Part shown: positions 33,051-42,833 of the stretch, one piece after another
Layout of the letters: every line of letters begins with the position of its first letter
Position numbering within the stretch: position 1 is the first letter of the stretch
Origin: Ditibartonella apihabitans
GTDB lineage: Bacteria; Pseudomonadota; Alphaproteobacteria; Rhizobiales; Rhizobiaceae
DNA length: 64,000 nucleotides
Reading direction: 5' to 3'
Assembly: GCF_002007485.1 (NCBI RefSeq)
Contig: NZ_CP015820.1
Coordinates: 1,550,001 to 1,614,000 of the forward strand
Notes under the pieces: generated by a model
Told to the model about the DNA's origin: nothing
Database searches by the model: none
Seen by the model: the letters and a program-made list of their open reading frames with translations, nothing else
Program-made: the position numbers and the translations under genes

Positions 33051-33815
33051 TCATCCTTGATCAGACGGAAAATTTCTCTTGAATGCACCACTAATTTCTT
33101 CACGCAAGATTTTCTCGACAAGAGCTGGCCAACGTTTTTGCAACCATTGTACAAGAATCGGCCTCAGAGTTTCTTCGGCCAAGGCATTAACATGGTTCCA
33201 AAATTCAGGGCTGAAATGAATATCGGAATAAATATCCTCATTATTCACTTCCGTATTTGTAGCGTTATCGGCAGCCGTTTCAACATCCTGCCGAGCTGAC
33301 AAATCTGCGCTTTCAATCGATTGATAATTCGTGTTGTCAGGTGCAATCTGTTGCCCACCGGCTAAGTCGGTATTACCGGCTAAGTCAGCAGGCTGGTTAT
33401 TAAAATCTTGCGGAGTCTCATTGACAGTATTTTGCTGTTGGAAAGAGGATTGTAATGGCTCATCAACCGGTTTTTGACGAAGAGTCGATGGTGCCGATAC
33501 ATCATTTGAAAAAGCATCTTTAGTACCAGCATCAGCCACGCTTTGATTGCTGTCTTTTTTTAGCCCTATCCGTGCGGCCAATACTTTCATAGCCTCATCA
33601 ACCGACAAATCATCAAGCCCTGTCTGTGCATTATTTTGCGCATTATTTAATGTCTGTTGTCCTGTGGCTTTAGCAGCGCTCCGATTATTCACAGAAGTTT
33701 TTGCAGCAGTACGATCATTTACACGACCGGTATTTTCCTCAATTATTTCTCGTATAGACGCGAGTATCTCATCCGTTGTCGGTTGTTCCCTCAACGCATT
33801 TGAACTTTGTGCCAT
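33051..33815 (-). CDS. popZ: PopZ-like polar organising protein (DUF2497)
   Basis: The 254-residue protein has the conserved N-terminal helix (Pro-Thr-Thr-Asp-Glu-Ile-Leu-Ala-Ser-Ile-Arg) and the C-terminal helical block (Glu-Thr-Leu-Arg-Pro-Ile-Leu, then Trp-Leu-Gln-Lys-Arg-Trp-Pro). Between them lies a long polar, Asn- and Gln-rich, low-complexity linker. This matches PopZ/DUF2497, which forms polar condensates that anchor the chromosome centromere and cell-cycle proteins in alphaproteobacteria. GAGG precedes the ATG. The order before valS supports the call. The linker is richer in Asn/Gln than the Pro/Glu-rich linker of Caulobacter PopZ. Confidence 0.88.
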   Translation of the reverse strand: MAQSSNALREQPTTDEILASIREIIEENTGRVNDRTAAKTSVNNRSAAKATGQQTLNNAQNNAQTGLDDLSVDEAMKVLAARIGLKKDSNQSVADAGTKDAFSNDVSAPSTLRQKPVDEPLQSSFQQQNTVNETPQDFNNQPADLAGNTDLAGGQQIAPDNTNYQSIESADLSARQDVETAADNATNTEVNNEDIYSDIHFSPEFWNHVNALAEETLRPILVQWLQKRWPALVEKILREEISGAFKRNFPSDQG

Positions 33816-34456
33816 ACCATTAACCTCATAAATGCAATCTGAATCTGCGTTGAACTTAGCAAATCGTTAACCCTACTAAAATAATGGAGCACATCTTCCA
33901 ACCACCTACGCACAGATTTCTTCGCTTCGCCCTGCTCCGATTTTTGCCAAGCTTGATGTTTAAGCAATATCCAACAGCCGAAATTTGCATTTTCAGATTA
34001 ATTCCCGACCTGTAACCGCGCTCTATATTTTTCGAGTCTCTTCCGTTTTCCGTTTTTTTTGACCGAGCAATTTACAAAAGAAATCACGCAATTCGTGACG
34101 CCGGTTTTTGCATTCTCTCGGCCCCGATCGGGAATATGAAATTCCTTCCGGAAAAATGTCTTGCTACATCTCCATCCGCAACAGAATGGGCGATCCGTTT
34201 TTATTTTTCGTATTTCAATAATAATAAAGTGTTCTTATCGATCTCATTCAACACCATATATATATTATATCCTGGATATTCCCGTATAGTCTCAATAACA
34301 ACCGTTCATTTAAATTAGTTTTTCAATATTTTTCTTCTCAAAAATAATATTTATTATATCTAAAAGAAATTTCTATTTTAAATTAATGTGAAAAAAATCA
34401 TGCGTTATTTATGCGTTTTCTATTCGGAAATAAAAATCTGAAATTTTTAAAAATAA
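33816..34456. other. 640-bp AT-rich region between popZ and tolC, no gene seen
   Basis: Very AT-rich, with short open frames only. It should hold the popZ promoter. No repeat or RNA gene was recognised. Confidence 0.4.
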
Positions 34457-34485
34457 AAGGGCGCATGGATTACCATTGCACCCTT
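34457..34485 (-). terminator. intrinsic terminator of the tolC-type gene
   Basis: On the minus strand AAGGGTGCAATGG pairs with CCATGCGCCCTT (one wobble, one bulge), followed by a T-rich run. It lies 48 bases after the stop codon. Confidence 0.8.
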
Positions 34486-34532
34486 ATTTTGTTCTTTTGA
34501 ACGACAATGAAAAAACGTCTTGTCAGCTAAAC

Positions 34533-35885
34533 TTAGCGACCATCCGGTGTGCGCACACCAATCCATTTATCCTTCACTGCCTTGTTGTGTTCTTCCGGAT
34601 CATATTTAACGACATGCAACCCCAATTGAGCGGCTGTCATTTTACCAATTGCGGACTGGACATTATAGCTTGCTACCACAACATTCCGTTCGGCTGTAAC
34701 CAGAGAAATCTGTGCATCAATAAGCTGGGTGCGTGAATTCAAAACGTCCAGAGTTGTCGCTTGCCCAACGCGATTTTCCTGTACCCGACCATCAAGAGCA
34801 ATTTCAGCAGCACGAACACTGTCACGATAAGCGATAACCGAAGCACGAGCACCTTCCAGTTGCGACCAGGAAGAGGACATATTTTCGCGAACACTATCCT
34901 GAGCAAGATCCAACTGGATTCTTGCTTGCCCGAGCTGTTCTTTTGACTGCCGGATCTGGGCCGAAGTACGCCCGCCCTGATAGATAGGAACATTAATGGA
35001 AACGCCAACAGAGTTGGACCGGCCACCATCACCGGGGCCATTATAAATCTGGTTATAGGAAGTGCTTGCCGATAAATCGACTTGCGGAAGCAAAGCACCT
35101 TCCTTTGCTTTCACATTATAGGAGCTCGCATCAATCAGATATTTCGAATAGAGAATCGCAGGGTGAGTCGCTGCACCGATTTTGTATCCTGCATCCGGCG
35201 AGGCCGGTAGAGCTTTAGAAACCGGAGGCCGCTCCAACTTGTCCGGATCAGCCCCGATGACCTGCCGATAAACTGCTTCGGCCGATTTGACATCGGCACG
35301 TGCGAGACTAAGCTCGGATACTGCAACAGAACGCGCTGCTTCCGATTGTGCCAGATCAGTCCTCGTTCCTTCACCAACATCAAGTTTTGCTTTGTCAGCG
35401 CGAACCTGTTCTTCAAGCGCTGCAAGGTTCTGACGGCGCAATTCTGCAATCTGGCGATATTGGAAAACATTGGCATAGGCAGTTGCTGCATTTACCAGCA
35501 TATTCTGTTCGGTATTTCGAAGATATTCCCGTTGCGCCTGTGCCTTGACCTCTGCCGAAGCAACCGTGTTCTTGGTAACAAAGCCATCAAAGACTTTCTG
35601 GCTTAATTGTACACCCAGTGAACCGGTGGTTGTATAGTAAGTTGTAGCGGCGCTGCGCCCACGTGCATAGGAGCCAAACCCTTCGATCTGTGGGCGGAAA
35701 TTCGATTTAGCAATAGCTATATCCTCGTCAAGAATACGTGCACTTGCTCTTTCACTGTTCAAATTGCCATTATTCGTGTAAGCTTTGGCGAGAGCCCCCA
35801 TGAGCGTTTCGGCATGCACCGATTGCGTTGCAAAAACAACGCCTGATAGCAACAAAGCCGACAAAAGAGCTTTTTTTGTTTTCAC
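34533..35885 (-). CDS. tolC: TolC-family outer-membrane channel
   Basis: An outer-membrane efflux/secretion duct of about 450 residues (BepC in Brucella). It has a signal peptide ending in Val-His-Ala and two repeats of the outer-membrane efflux domain with long helices. The family segments Ala-Tyr-Ala-Asn-Val and Leu-Asp-Val-Leu-Asn-Ser-Arg-Thr-Gln-Leu are visible. A TTG seven codons upstream is in frame; I prefer GTG at 35885 because GAGG lies about 10 bases before it. It works with inner-membrane pumps not encoded here. Confidence 0.93.
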   Translation of the reverse strand: MKTKKALLSALLLSGVVFATQSVHAETLMGALAKAYTNNGNLNSERASARILDEDIAIAKSNFRPQIEGFGSYARGRSAATTYYTTTGSLGVQLSQKVFDGFVTKNTVASAEVKAQAQREYLRNTEQNMLVNAATAYANVFQYRQIAELRRQNLAALEEQVRADKAKLDVGEGTRTDLAQSEAARSVAVSELSLARADVKSAEAVYRQVIGADPDKLERPPVSKALPASPDAGYKIGAATHPAILYSKYLIDASSYNVKAKEGALLPQVDLSASTSYNQIYNGPGDGGRSNSVGVSINVPIYQGGRTSAQIRQSKEQLGQARIQLDLAQDSVRENMSSSWSQLEGARASVIAYRDSVRAAEIALDGRVQENRVGQATTLDVLNSRTQLIDAQISLVTAERNVVVASYNVQSAIGKMTAAQLGLHVVKYDPEEHNKAVKDKWIGVRTPDGR

Positions 35886-36030
35886 CACAGCTACACCTCT
35901 ATTCAAAAACTTTCCGTAACTCGTCTTACCCCGACGAGTTGTTACTATTTACTCGACCGTCGCAAAAAAGCAATGGATCAAGGCATTAAAAATCAAAACG
36001 TTGCACAAGCGCAACCCTTAAGAGGAACAT

Positions 36031-36705
36031 TTAGAATACGAATTCCGGTGTTTTTACAAACCCTTCCAAAGGATTGATTGCAAGGTTGAACAAGCGGCGA
36101 GCCGAAACAACGCCGTCTTCTTTCATATAAAGGCGCGCAACCGCAGAATTTCCTTGCCCCTCTGCAACGAGAAGTCTTCCGCCTTCCCTAAGCTGTGCAA
36201 AAAGACCTTCGGGTATAAAATCCACAGCCCCTTCCAGCAAAATCACGTCGAACGGACCTTCTTCCGCGTAACCTTTTGTCAACGGCCCCTTCACAACAAC
36301 GACATTGTCATAACTGCCATTTTGCAAATTTTCATTGGCATAAGCTGCCAATTTTTCATCTTCTTCCAAAGCAATGACCGAGCTTGCCAATTTCGACAAA
36401 AGTGCGGCGCTATATCCCGTACCTGCACCGATATCGAGCACAACATCTTCAGACTTGATATCGGCCGCCTGCAACAGTTTTGCCAAAGCGGCAGGTTTCA
36501 TAAGGTAGCGTCCACGCCCTCCGGCACGTGAAGCCGTCAACGGAATCGCCTCGTCTGTATAGCTCAATTCCCTCAGGTTTTCTGGCACGAACTTTTCGCG
36601 GGGAACGGTCAAAAATGCTGCCAGAACTCCCAGCTTCGTGACATCCACGGTCCGAATCTGCCCGTCTACCATTCTCTGTCTGAGCATTGAAAAATCTGCT
36701 GCCAT
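36031..36705 (-). CDS. pcm: Protein-L-isoaspartate O-methyltransferase family protein
   Basis: A SAM-dependent methyltransferase of 224 residues. Motif I (Val-Leu-Asp-Ile-Gly-Ala-Gly-Thr-Gly-Tyr) and the Pcm-type N-terminal region (Met-Val-Asp-Gly-Gln-Ile-Arg-Thr, then Arg-Glu-Lys-Phe-Val-Pro) are clear. Family members repair isoaspartyl damage, but the rhizobial copy next to tolC is divergent and its substrate is unproven. ATG at 36705 follows AAGGAA and is chosen over an upstream in-frame start. It lies 145 bases before the tolC start. Confidence 0.9.
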   Translation of the reverse strand: MAADFSMLRQRMVDGQIRTVDVTKLGVLAAFLTVPREKFVPENLRELSYTDEAIPLTASRAGGRGRYLMKPAALAKLLQAADIKSEDVVLDIGAGTGYSAALLSKLASSVIALEEDEKLAAYANENLQNGSYDNVVVVKGPLTKGYAEEGPFDVILLEGAVDFIPEGLFAQLREGGRLLVAEGQGNSAVARLYMKEDGVVSARRLFNLAINPLEGFVKTPEFVF

Positions 36706-37262
36706 AACCGAACTTCCTTTTTTAATCCACCACGTAAAATGCTGTAACGGAAATATATACCCTGTGAGGTGTCGCAAAAAACACGGCTACAGTCAATCAC
36801 AAGATTTTCCGGGCCTGTTTTCCGCTCAAGAAATCAGCAAATAGAGTTTTTCCCACTTAATAGTTCCGTTTGCGAGTCCATATACCACAGAAAATGAATT
36901 TGATCACAAAAACTCGGGGATAGCAAAAAAACCGGGCTTTTGGTGAGCCTGGAGTTCAAATCAGGGTGGAAGTACCTCTGACCTACCGGCATTTTGTCCT
37001 CATTGTCCGAAATCGGCATTTAGCCGCCAAGTTCGTGATAACAACCATTTCCTATCGTTAAAAACTCTATGGGCAAAACAGCTCAAATAAACAGAATCTG
37101 AACAAATGTTTTTGCCCTCACATCAATTTTCCGGAATTATGAAAAACAGTGCCCCGGGAAGAACCTCGCTCACGCTCTGAAAGAACAGATAAATTTCTCC
37201 CCTCATCAAAAATGCTTTTATGAAATAATATCGGGAAAAACGGGAAGACGTAAGCGATTAAG
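36706..37262. other. 557-bp region between pcm and tRNA-Cys, no gene seen
   Basis: Only short, unsupported open frames. It holds the pcm promoter. Confidence 0.4.
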
Positions 37263-37336
37263 TGGAGGCCTCGCCCGGAATCGAACCGGGTTACAAGGAT
37301 TTGCAGTCCTCTGCGTAACCGTTCCGCCACGAGGCC
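37263..37336 (-). tRNA. tRNA-Cys (GCA)
   Basis: The 74-base cloverleaf has a GGCCTCG/CGAGGCC acceptor stem, anticodon GCA in the loop CTGCAAA, a T-arm with GGTTCGATTCC and an encoded CCA end. Confidence 0.97.
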
Positions 37337-37908
37337 TCAAAAATTGTACGTAGGTCATTAAGTTAAGCGAACGCTTCCGTCAAGATACCCGATTATGATT
37401 ATGTGTATTTTTTGGTAAATCTTTTCCAATGATTTCGCTTTGGAGTTTTGTATGGTGTAGCAGAAAATGATTTGATGCCTTTTCCTGACTATCTTAAAAA
37501 AATTTACCGGCTACAATCATGTCGTGGTGAAATATGATGACCCTTTTGTCCGGAAGTTAAAAATCGGAACCGGTTTTATGTTCAAACATCAAAATAACCG
37601 GAATGGCAACAAAAACTTCTAAGAACAATCCTCTTTTCAAAAAGTGAGTCTTGGAAAAATCCCTTCTTGCTTAGAGCTGCGGCTTTATTGCGTGAAAAAA
37701 ATAATGGTTTCACTCTTTTTATCGGCTCGGACGAAGGCCGTGTCTTTCATCAATAGCTTGCCAAAAAGGCCAATTTTACGGATAATTTGTTGAAATTGAT
37801 GCTTCTATTAAAGTCGTCACGAGATTTTTTAAAAAAATATCATTTCCCTATTTGCAAAACATAAATTCATTTGCTATAGCCCTGCTGCATCACACAAGTG
37901 AGCGCCAT
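37337..37908. other. 570-bp region between tRNA-Cys and tRNA-Asn; possible gene remnant
   Basis: No intact gene. A start-less open stretch on the plus strand at about 37600-37756 encodes a segment with Leu-Leu-Arg-Ala-Ala-Ala-Leu-Leu-Arg and Phe-Thr-Leu-Phe-Ile-Gly. This faintly recalls small alphaproteobacterial lipoproteins; it may be a decayed gene. Confidence 0.3.
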
Positions 37909-37983
37909 TCCCCGGTAGCTCAGTGGTAGAGCAACCGGCTGTTAACCGGTTGGTCGCTGGTTCGAATCCGGCCCGGGGAGCCA
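37909..37983 (+). tRNA. tRNA-Asn (GTT)
   Basis: The acceptor stem TCCCCGG/CCGGGGA, D-loop AGCTCAGTGGTAGAGC, anticodon GTT in CTGTTAA, T-arm GGTTCGAATCC and an encoded CCA end are all present. Confidence 0.97.
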
Positions 37984-38470
37984 CTTAATTCTTGGCTGTT
38001 CTGGTGATGAAGTTTTCCGAAATAGCTTATTTAGACCAAACGTTCACTGTTATGGCTTGTATAGGAATTATATGTAATAGCGGTCAGGACATTTTTTTTG
38101 AGCTTTAAGAAATATCTTTCAAATTATTCGTTGTTATAAAGTTTCTGGAAGTCCGTTCGTTCTTCCTTTGCAACGCGTTACAAACATTTTTGCGCTGTTC
38201 TATTGGCATATTTCAATATGCCATGTTCATCAGTTTCATCTGAACTAACCATCTGAACGAACATCGGCTCTTTTAGCCATATGTTCTTGCCGGTCTTTCT
38301 CATAAAACTACGCCAACCACATTCAAAACGGGAAACTTTTTCTATCCATAGAAAGGTTTTGTAACTGGAAGGATTATTTTTTTCGAATTCCTGATTAAGG
38401 CGAGCGAAGAGGTTGAAACAGTTGCTATCGAAAAGATGCAACCTCTCATGTCGCTGCGGCATCCTGAGCG
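37984..38470. other. 490-bp region between tRNA-Asn and the GST gene
   Basis: A minus-strand open frame (38178-38507) overlaps the end of the GST gene. It encodes a Phe- and Lys-rich segment with no family I know and no good ribosome site. I treat it as unsupported. Confidence 0.35.
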
Positions 38471-39244
38471 CTATAAAGCAGTTTGCAGAAGTGATGTGGA
38501 AAGACAATTTTCTACGCTAAAAATATTTCCATGAGACTTTAGAAACACCATTGAATGATTTATGAATTGTCTTCTGTGATCCTCTTCACGATTGGCATAG
38601 TGATCAAGCTCCGCTTCTTGCCTAAGATCTCTTTCTGGCTCTTCCAAAGCCCGCTCTTCCCATTCCTGCATTGCGGGAAGTGCAAGCAATTTTTCCACAT
38701 AGTCTAATGATTTCCTATTTAACAAAAGATTGTAGTTTTTAACCCGAAAAGCCACCGGACAGAAAAAAGCATCAACCGCTGTAAACTTGTCCCCCGCCAG
38801 AAACGGACCGGAGAATTCTTCAAGGCCTGACAGAAATAATTCATCCAATCTGCGAATGTCTTTTTCCAAATCCACTGTCATTTGTTTCAACTTTGCAACA
38901 ACTCCGACGGACATCGGGCAGCAGGTACGCAAGGATTGAAATGAAGAGTGCATTTCCGCTGCGGCCGAACGCGCCCACGCCCGGGCAATACGTTGTTCCG
39001 GCCAAACGGTAGCATGGCTTTCAAATAAATATTCCGTTATTGCCAGACTATCCCATATTGTCACATTTCCATCAATCAGAACCGGAATTTTTGCAGATGG
39101 CGAAAACACCTTGAACCGATCAAAATTATCCGGCTTGAAGCTATGGCTTATTTCCTCGAATTTTATACCGAGAGTTTTCATAAGCACCCATGGCCGTAGT
39201 GACCATGAGGAGTAATTTTTGTTAGCAATATGAAGTTGGTACAT
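38471..39244 (-). CDS. Glutathione S-transferase family protein
   Basis: A cytosolic GST-like protein of 257 residues. The N-terminal thioredoxin fold has Tyr-Ser-Ser-Trp-Ser-Leu-Arg-Pro-Trp at residues 11-19 (catalytic Ser region) and Ala-Lys-Ile-Pro-Val-Leu, then Ile-Trp-Asp-Ser-Leu-Ala-Ile (glutathione site). A helical C-terminal domain follows. Family members detoxify electrophiles or reduce disulphides; the substrate is unknown. Relatives usually end soon after the motif that reads Asp-His-Arg-Arg here. The last 30 or so residues look non-conserved and may reflect a lost stop or a frameshift. Confidence 0.88.
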   Translation of the reverse strand: MYQLHIANKNYSSWSLRPWVLMKTLGIKFEEISHSFKPDNFDRFKVFSPSAKIPVLIDGNVTIWDSLAITEYLFESHATVWPEQRIARAWARSAAAEMHSSFQSLRTCCPMSVGVVAKLKQMTVDLEKDIRRLDELFLSGLEEFSGPFLAGDKFTAVDAFFCPVAFRVKNYNLLLNRKSLDYVEKLLALPAMQEWEERALEEPERDLRQEAELDHYANREEDHRRQFINHSMVFLKSHGNIFSVENCLSTSLLQTAL

Positions 39245-39555
39245 TCGGAAAGGCCTGACATTTTTAAAATAGGTTTTACAATTTTATTGCCCGATAAAAA
39301 TCCGGATAATTTTCTAACTGTGCAAGATGTTATTCGAGATTGCGGCAACACCCATTGAACTATACAAAATGTTCTAAATTCACGTCTTATAATATTTCTT
39401 TTATATCAGAAGCTGCCGCTTAATCATATTCTCCCGATAAGTTAAATGAATTCAACAAAATAAAACCTCTCCTTTTAAAAAAGGAGAGGTTTTATCTGTC
39501 GTATTTCTTGATAATTTAGAAAAACAAATTTTTACAGTTCGTCAATCGCGGCTGA
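39245..39555. other. 310-bp intergenic region with a strong terminator
   Basis: Apart from the terminator at 39462-39493, AT-rich DNA with nothing recognised. Confidence 0.4.
39462..39493. terminator. perfect 13-bp terminator hairpin
   Basis: AAAACCTCTCCTT pairs fully with AAGGAGAGGTTTT around a 6-base loop. It lies 60 bases beyond the stop of the autotransporter-barrel gene (minus strand) and has the A/T runs to work in either direction. Confidence 0.92.
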
Positions 39556-40539
39556 TCAGAACTGGTATTTGATCTTGAGACCGCCACCACCGCCTTCACG
39601 TCTACCAATGAAGCCCTGACCGGTTACATCAACACTCAATGCATCAATCGTGCTGACAGGCTTCATCGAAATACCTGCTTCCACAATGCCTGTGTCACCT
39701 TCAAGCGACGGCTTGTCCAGTTTAAATCCATAAGCACGGGCTGCAACTTCACCATCAAATTCATGATCGTAAGCAATACCGACATATGGCTTGAGCTGTT
39801 GGTTATAAATCATTGTATATCGGGTGCCGATGCGTAAACGCGAGCTATCAGCTTCATCAAAGTGCAAACGGTCACGACCGACATCAACTGTTTCACTATC
39901 AATCTTTGTCCAGAAATAGCGACCATAAACATCCAGCGAATTACGTTCGTCGAAATTCATGACATAACCGACACCACCATGCAGGCCGTAATAGTCCGCA
40001 CCACTGTCGTAATCGCTCCCCACGCCGAATTCGCCCAACAAGTCATCTGTGTCGAAATCGGTATCTATATGACCGGCACGGAACGATGCTTCCGCATAAA
40101 GCCCGTCTGCCTGACCTGCGTCAAGCTTGTTGACAAGACCCAAGCCTGTACCGGCAAAATCGATCCGACCAAGAACACCACCACCTGTATAGTGTGTGTC
40201 ACCGTCACCATGAACCGATGCATAATTGGCAAAGCTATTATAGGTGTCATATGTACCGCGGCCATATTCGAAGAATGCACCGAGCGTTACCGGATGTTTA
40301 TCTGCAAATTCAAAGCCGGTTGCCAAGCCAACAGCCATATTGAAACCGTCAACATCTGCATGACTTCCTGTCTTGTAACGGTTCGAGCTACCATCAATAA
40401 CGAAGAACGGAATCAAATTCATCTGCCATGGATTATTGCCACTCTCGGCAGTAGAACTTCTGGCTGCACGAATGCCGGCATTGGCAATCAAATCCGCTCC
40501 CTGATTCAACATGTTATTGATAACCGATTTGACGACCAT
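39556..40539 (-). CDS. Orphan autotransporter beta-barrel domain
   Basis: The roughly 327-residue product looks like the C-terminal translocator of a type V secreted autotransporter. A linker (Ala-Asn-Ala-Gly-Ile-Arg-Ala-Ala) is followed by alternating beta-strands, with a terminal Lys-Tyr-Gln-Phe that fits the outer-membrane assembly signal. There is no signal peptide and no passenger, and a stop lies in frame just upstream of the first possible start (TTG at 40581). I use ATG at 40539. Without Sec export the barrel could not reach the outer membrane, so it is probably the remnant of a larger adhesin-like gene. Alternatively the window carries an error upstream. Confidence 0.75.
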   Translation of the reverse strand: MVVKSVINNMLNQGADLIANAGIRAARSSTAESGNNPWQMNLIPFFVIDGSSNRYKTGSHADVDGFNMAVGLATGFEFADKHPVTLGAFFEYGRGTYDTYNSFANYASVHGDGDTHYTGGGVLGRIDFAGTGLGLVNKLDAGQADGLYAEASFRAGHIDTDFDTDDLLGEFGVGSDYDSGADYYGLHGGVGYVMNFDERNSLDVYGRYFWTKIDSETVDVGRDRLHFDEADSSRLRIGTRYTMIYNQQLKPYVGIAYDHEFDGEVAARAYGFKLDKPSLEGDTGIVEAGISMKPVSTIDALSVDVTGQGFIGRREGGGGGLKIKYQF

Positions 40540-41513
40540 GATTGAACGCTTCTTCAGAAACGCGCGATCCGTCGGCAGCAATGTTCAAGCTTGTTTTAAC
40601 CGGACGAAAATCCGATTACTCACCACCACATCAAAACGGGCTGAATTTTTTAAAAAATCCCGATTGATTGAAGTTTATCTGTCATAAAATTGATTGAAGT
40701 TTACCTGTCATAAATTGCCTGTGTCGAAAACCGGATAAAGATCACATTAAACCATCGTTCTTGTTCGTCACAAAAGCGCTTTGCAATCAGGTGTGATGCG
40801 TTCTGTGGAAATGAGGTTAAAAATTATACTTTTCGCAGACTCTATAAAACCAACATGTGGAGGTGATGATAGAAGCTAAGTTAGCCCCGCGTTAATAAAT
40901 ACTCCATCTATCAAAGAGCCGATATAAAGGAGCCGACAAAAAAGCCTGTAAAAACATATGGGTCATGAAAATTTCAGGCAAAACCACCAAAAAGCATCCT
41001 TTTCGGCATTATCACTTAGTGGGGTGCATAGGGGTAAATAACGCCCTCACCATTATCAAAGTTTTGCAATTTGAAAAACCGAATAATAATATGAGAGGAA
41101 TTTTTATAATTTAATTCAATTAGATATTAATCGATTTTAATCATTAAAAATAATAATATTCAATTTAATATACTTTTCTTAATATATATTATATTTTTTA
41201 TTCCGGTTTATTTGATTGAACCGATGACCATTCACAAAATGATATTTGTTTTTTAAAGTGGTTTTACCTCTTCAAAAAGCTGTTACAGAGCGGGAAAACG
41301 GGTTTTAAAATCAAGCTTTATGTTATTATTAATCACCAGTTTTCAAGAGATACCAAACATTAATCGACAAGCTCATCGTGTTCTTGATAGTCCTAATTCC
41401 GGATACGTTTGATCTGCTTTGATACGTTGGCATGTTTTTGAAAAGGGATTGCAGTATTTCTTCAGTGCAATTTCGATGTCAATTTTCGGGATATATTTTC
41501 GGGAGAAGAATTT
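40540..41513. other. 1-kb AT-rich region with a tandem repeat, no gene seen
   Basis: No credible gene on either strand. It includes a 26-bp tandem repeat at 40663-40714 and very AT-rich stretches around 41090-41210. A missing passenger domain of the autotransporter could once have been here; I see no coding trace of it. Confidence 0.45.
40663..40714. repeat. 26-bp tandem direct repeat
   Basis: Two head-to-tail copies (40663-40688 and 40689-40714) differ at one base. The unit reads ATTGATTGAAGTTTA-CTGTCATAAA with T or C at the gap. They lie about 125-175 bases upstream of the autotransporter-barrel ATG. Confidence 0.9.
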
Positions 41514-42551
41514 TTGTCAGCTATAGCTTGTTCACGTTTCAGAAAAGCCGGGATTAAACGTGTAAACACATCCGATATAGCAAGACTGACGGGGATGAGC
41601 CGGAGCACAGTCGATCGTGTTTTGAATGAACGTGGAAGTGTATCGGAAACGACCCGCAAAAAAATTATTGCGGCTGCGCGGGAACTCGGTATGAAACGCG
41701 TCCTGCCGGATCTCTGGCATGGCACATACCGTATCGAACTTATTATTCCCAAAAATGCGCCTCGCAACCACTCCCCTTTATGGGGAGAAATTGACGCGTT
41801 AGCGCAAATTCATGCCCGCAATTTACCGTCATATATTTCATTACACCGCACACTCATTCCCGAAGGCGACCACGATAACCTTTATAAAGCGATTTTAACG
41901 CCTCCTTTCCAGCGCAATGCACTCATTATAGCAGCCGGATCGGATGAAGCTGCAATCCCCGCACTTCGTGAAGTGGCAAAACGTGGCGAGCAGATTGTCA
42001 CGATTGTCAATGACGTACCGATTGATGTCGACCATCTTTATGGTGGCGTTGACAATTTTGTTCAGGGTGAAACTGCCGGACAATTAATGAATGGATTATT
42101 GCGCAATGACGGAGAGGTTCTTGTTATTCAAGGTTCGAACAAACGGCGTGAACATCGCGATCGTGTTGTGGGCTTTCTGAAAATAATCGATCAACACTGT
42201 CCGGTTATCATTCACGAAACCAATGAAGATGACGATATGACGAGCACGATTGTGCTCCAGACATTAAAAAAGCATCATATCGTCGGAATATATTCGGCAG
42301 TTCATGCACCGGACGCTATCGGCGATATTCTGAAAAAAATGCCTGACCGGCCAAAGTGGATCAGCCATGAATTGAGCGTTCAGCACAAATTGCTTCTTCA
42401 ACAAGACGTGATTGACTTCGTTCTCGATCAGGATGTCGACACACAAGTCGCGTGGGCAATAGCCAATGCAGCAGCCCCGATTCTGGCGGGAAATCACGGT
42501 ACTCATCTGAGACAGCCAGAGTTTAAAATTTTTTGCAAAACAAATATCTGA
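41514..42551 (+). CDS. LacI-family transcriptional regulator
   Basis: The 345-residue protein has an N-terminal helix-turn-helix (about residues 18-60: Thr-Ser-Asp-Ile-Ala-Arg-Leu-Thr-Gly-Met-Ser, then Val-Asp-Arg-Val-Leu-Asn-Glu-Arg-Gly) and a periplasmic-binding-protein-like sensor domain. The start is a TTG preceded by GGGAG; no ATG is in a better place. It lies 282 bases before gcd on the same strand, so control of glucose oxidation or PQQ synthesis is a reasonable guess. The sensor ligand (probably a sugar or sugar acid) is unknown. Confidence 0.87.
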   Translation: MSAIACSRFRKAGIKRVNTSDIARLTGMSRSTVDRVLNERGSVSETTRKKIIAAARELGMKRVLPDLWHGTYRIELIIPKNAPRNHSPLWGEIDALAQIHARNLPSYISLHRTLIPEGDHDNLYKAILTPPFQRNALIIAAGSDEAAIPALREVAKRGEQIVTIVNDVPIDVDHLYGGVDNFVQGETAGQLMNGLLRNDGEVLVIQGSNKRREHRDRVVGFLKIIDQHCPVIIHETNEDDDMTSTIVLQTLKKHHIVGIYSAVHAPDAIGDILKKMPDRPKWISHELSVQHKLLLQQDVIDFVLDQDVDTQVAWAIANAAAPILAGNHGTHLRQPEFKIFCKTNI

Positions 42552-42601
42552 AAAGGCAAGTTTTTAATTGCGTCAATTGCGTCATTTTAGTGACGCCCCA
42601 A
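42552..42601 (+). promoter_or_regulatory. inverted repeats just after the LacI-type gene
   Basis: GCGTCA-TTTTAG-TGACGC (42579-42596) is a perfect palindrome preceded by a further TGCGTCA copy. It is flanked by AAGGC and GCCTT that can pair around it. No T-run follows, so it may be an operator or RNA structure rather than a terminator. Confidence 0.4.
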
Positions 42602-42833
42602 GCCTTGCTGCTTTGCTATTGCCAGACTAGACAAAATTGGAGACAAAATGTCGCAGTTTAAGCTGGGAATGAGAATTTCCCGATATCTGCATATTTTGAA
42701 AGGCTTCTAACCTTTGTTTTCTCGAAAAATTGCTAATTGATCAAGCTGAAACGGAATTTATTGAAGCGGTGCATCGAAAATTTGTCGGTCTCTTGATTGA
42801 TGGGCGAGGTAATCCAATAGATTGGGAGTATAA

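Noticed and set aside
38178..38507. 109-codon open frame overlapping the end of the GST gene (minus strand)
   Set aside because: No recognisable family, poor ribosome site, and overlap with a better-supported gene.
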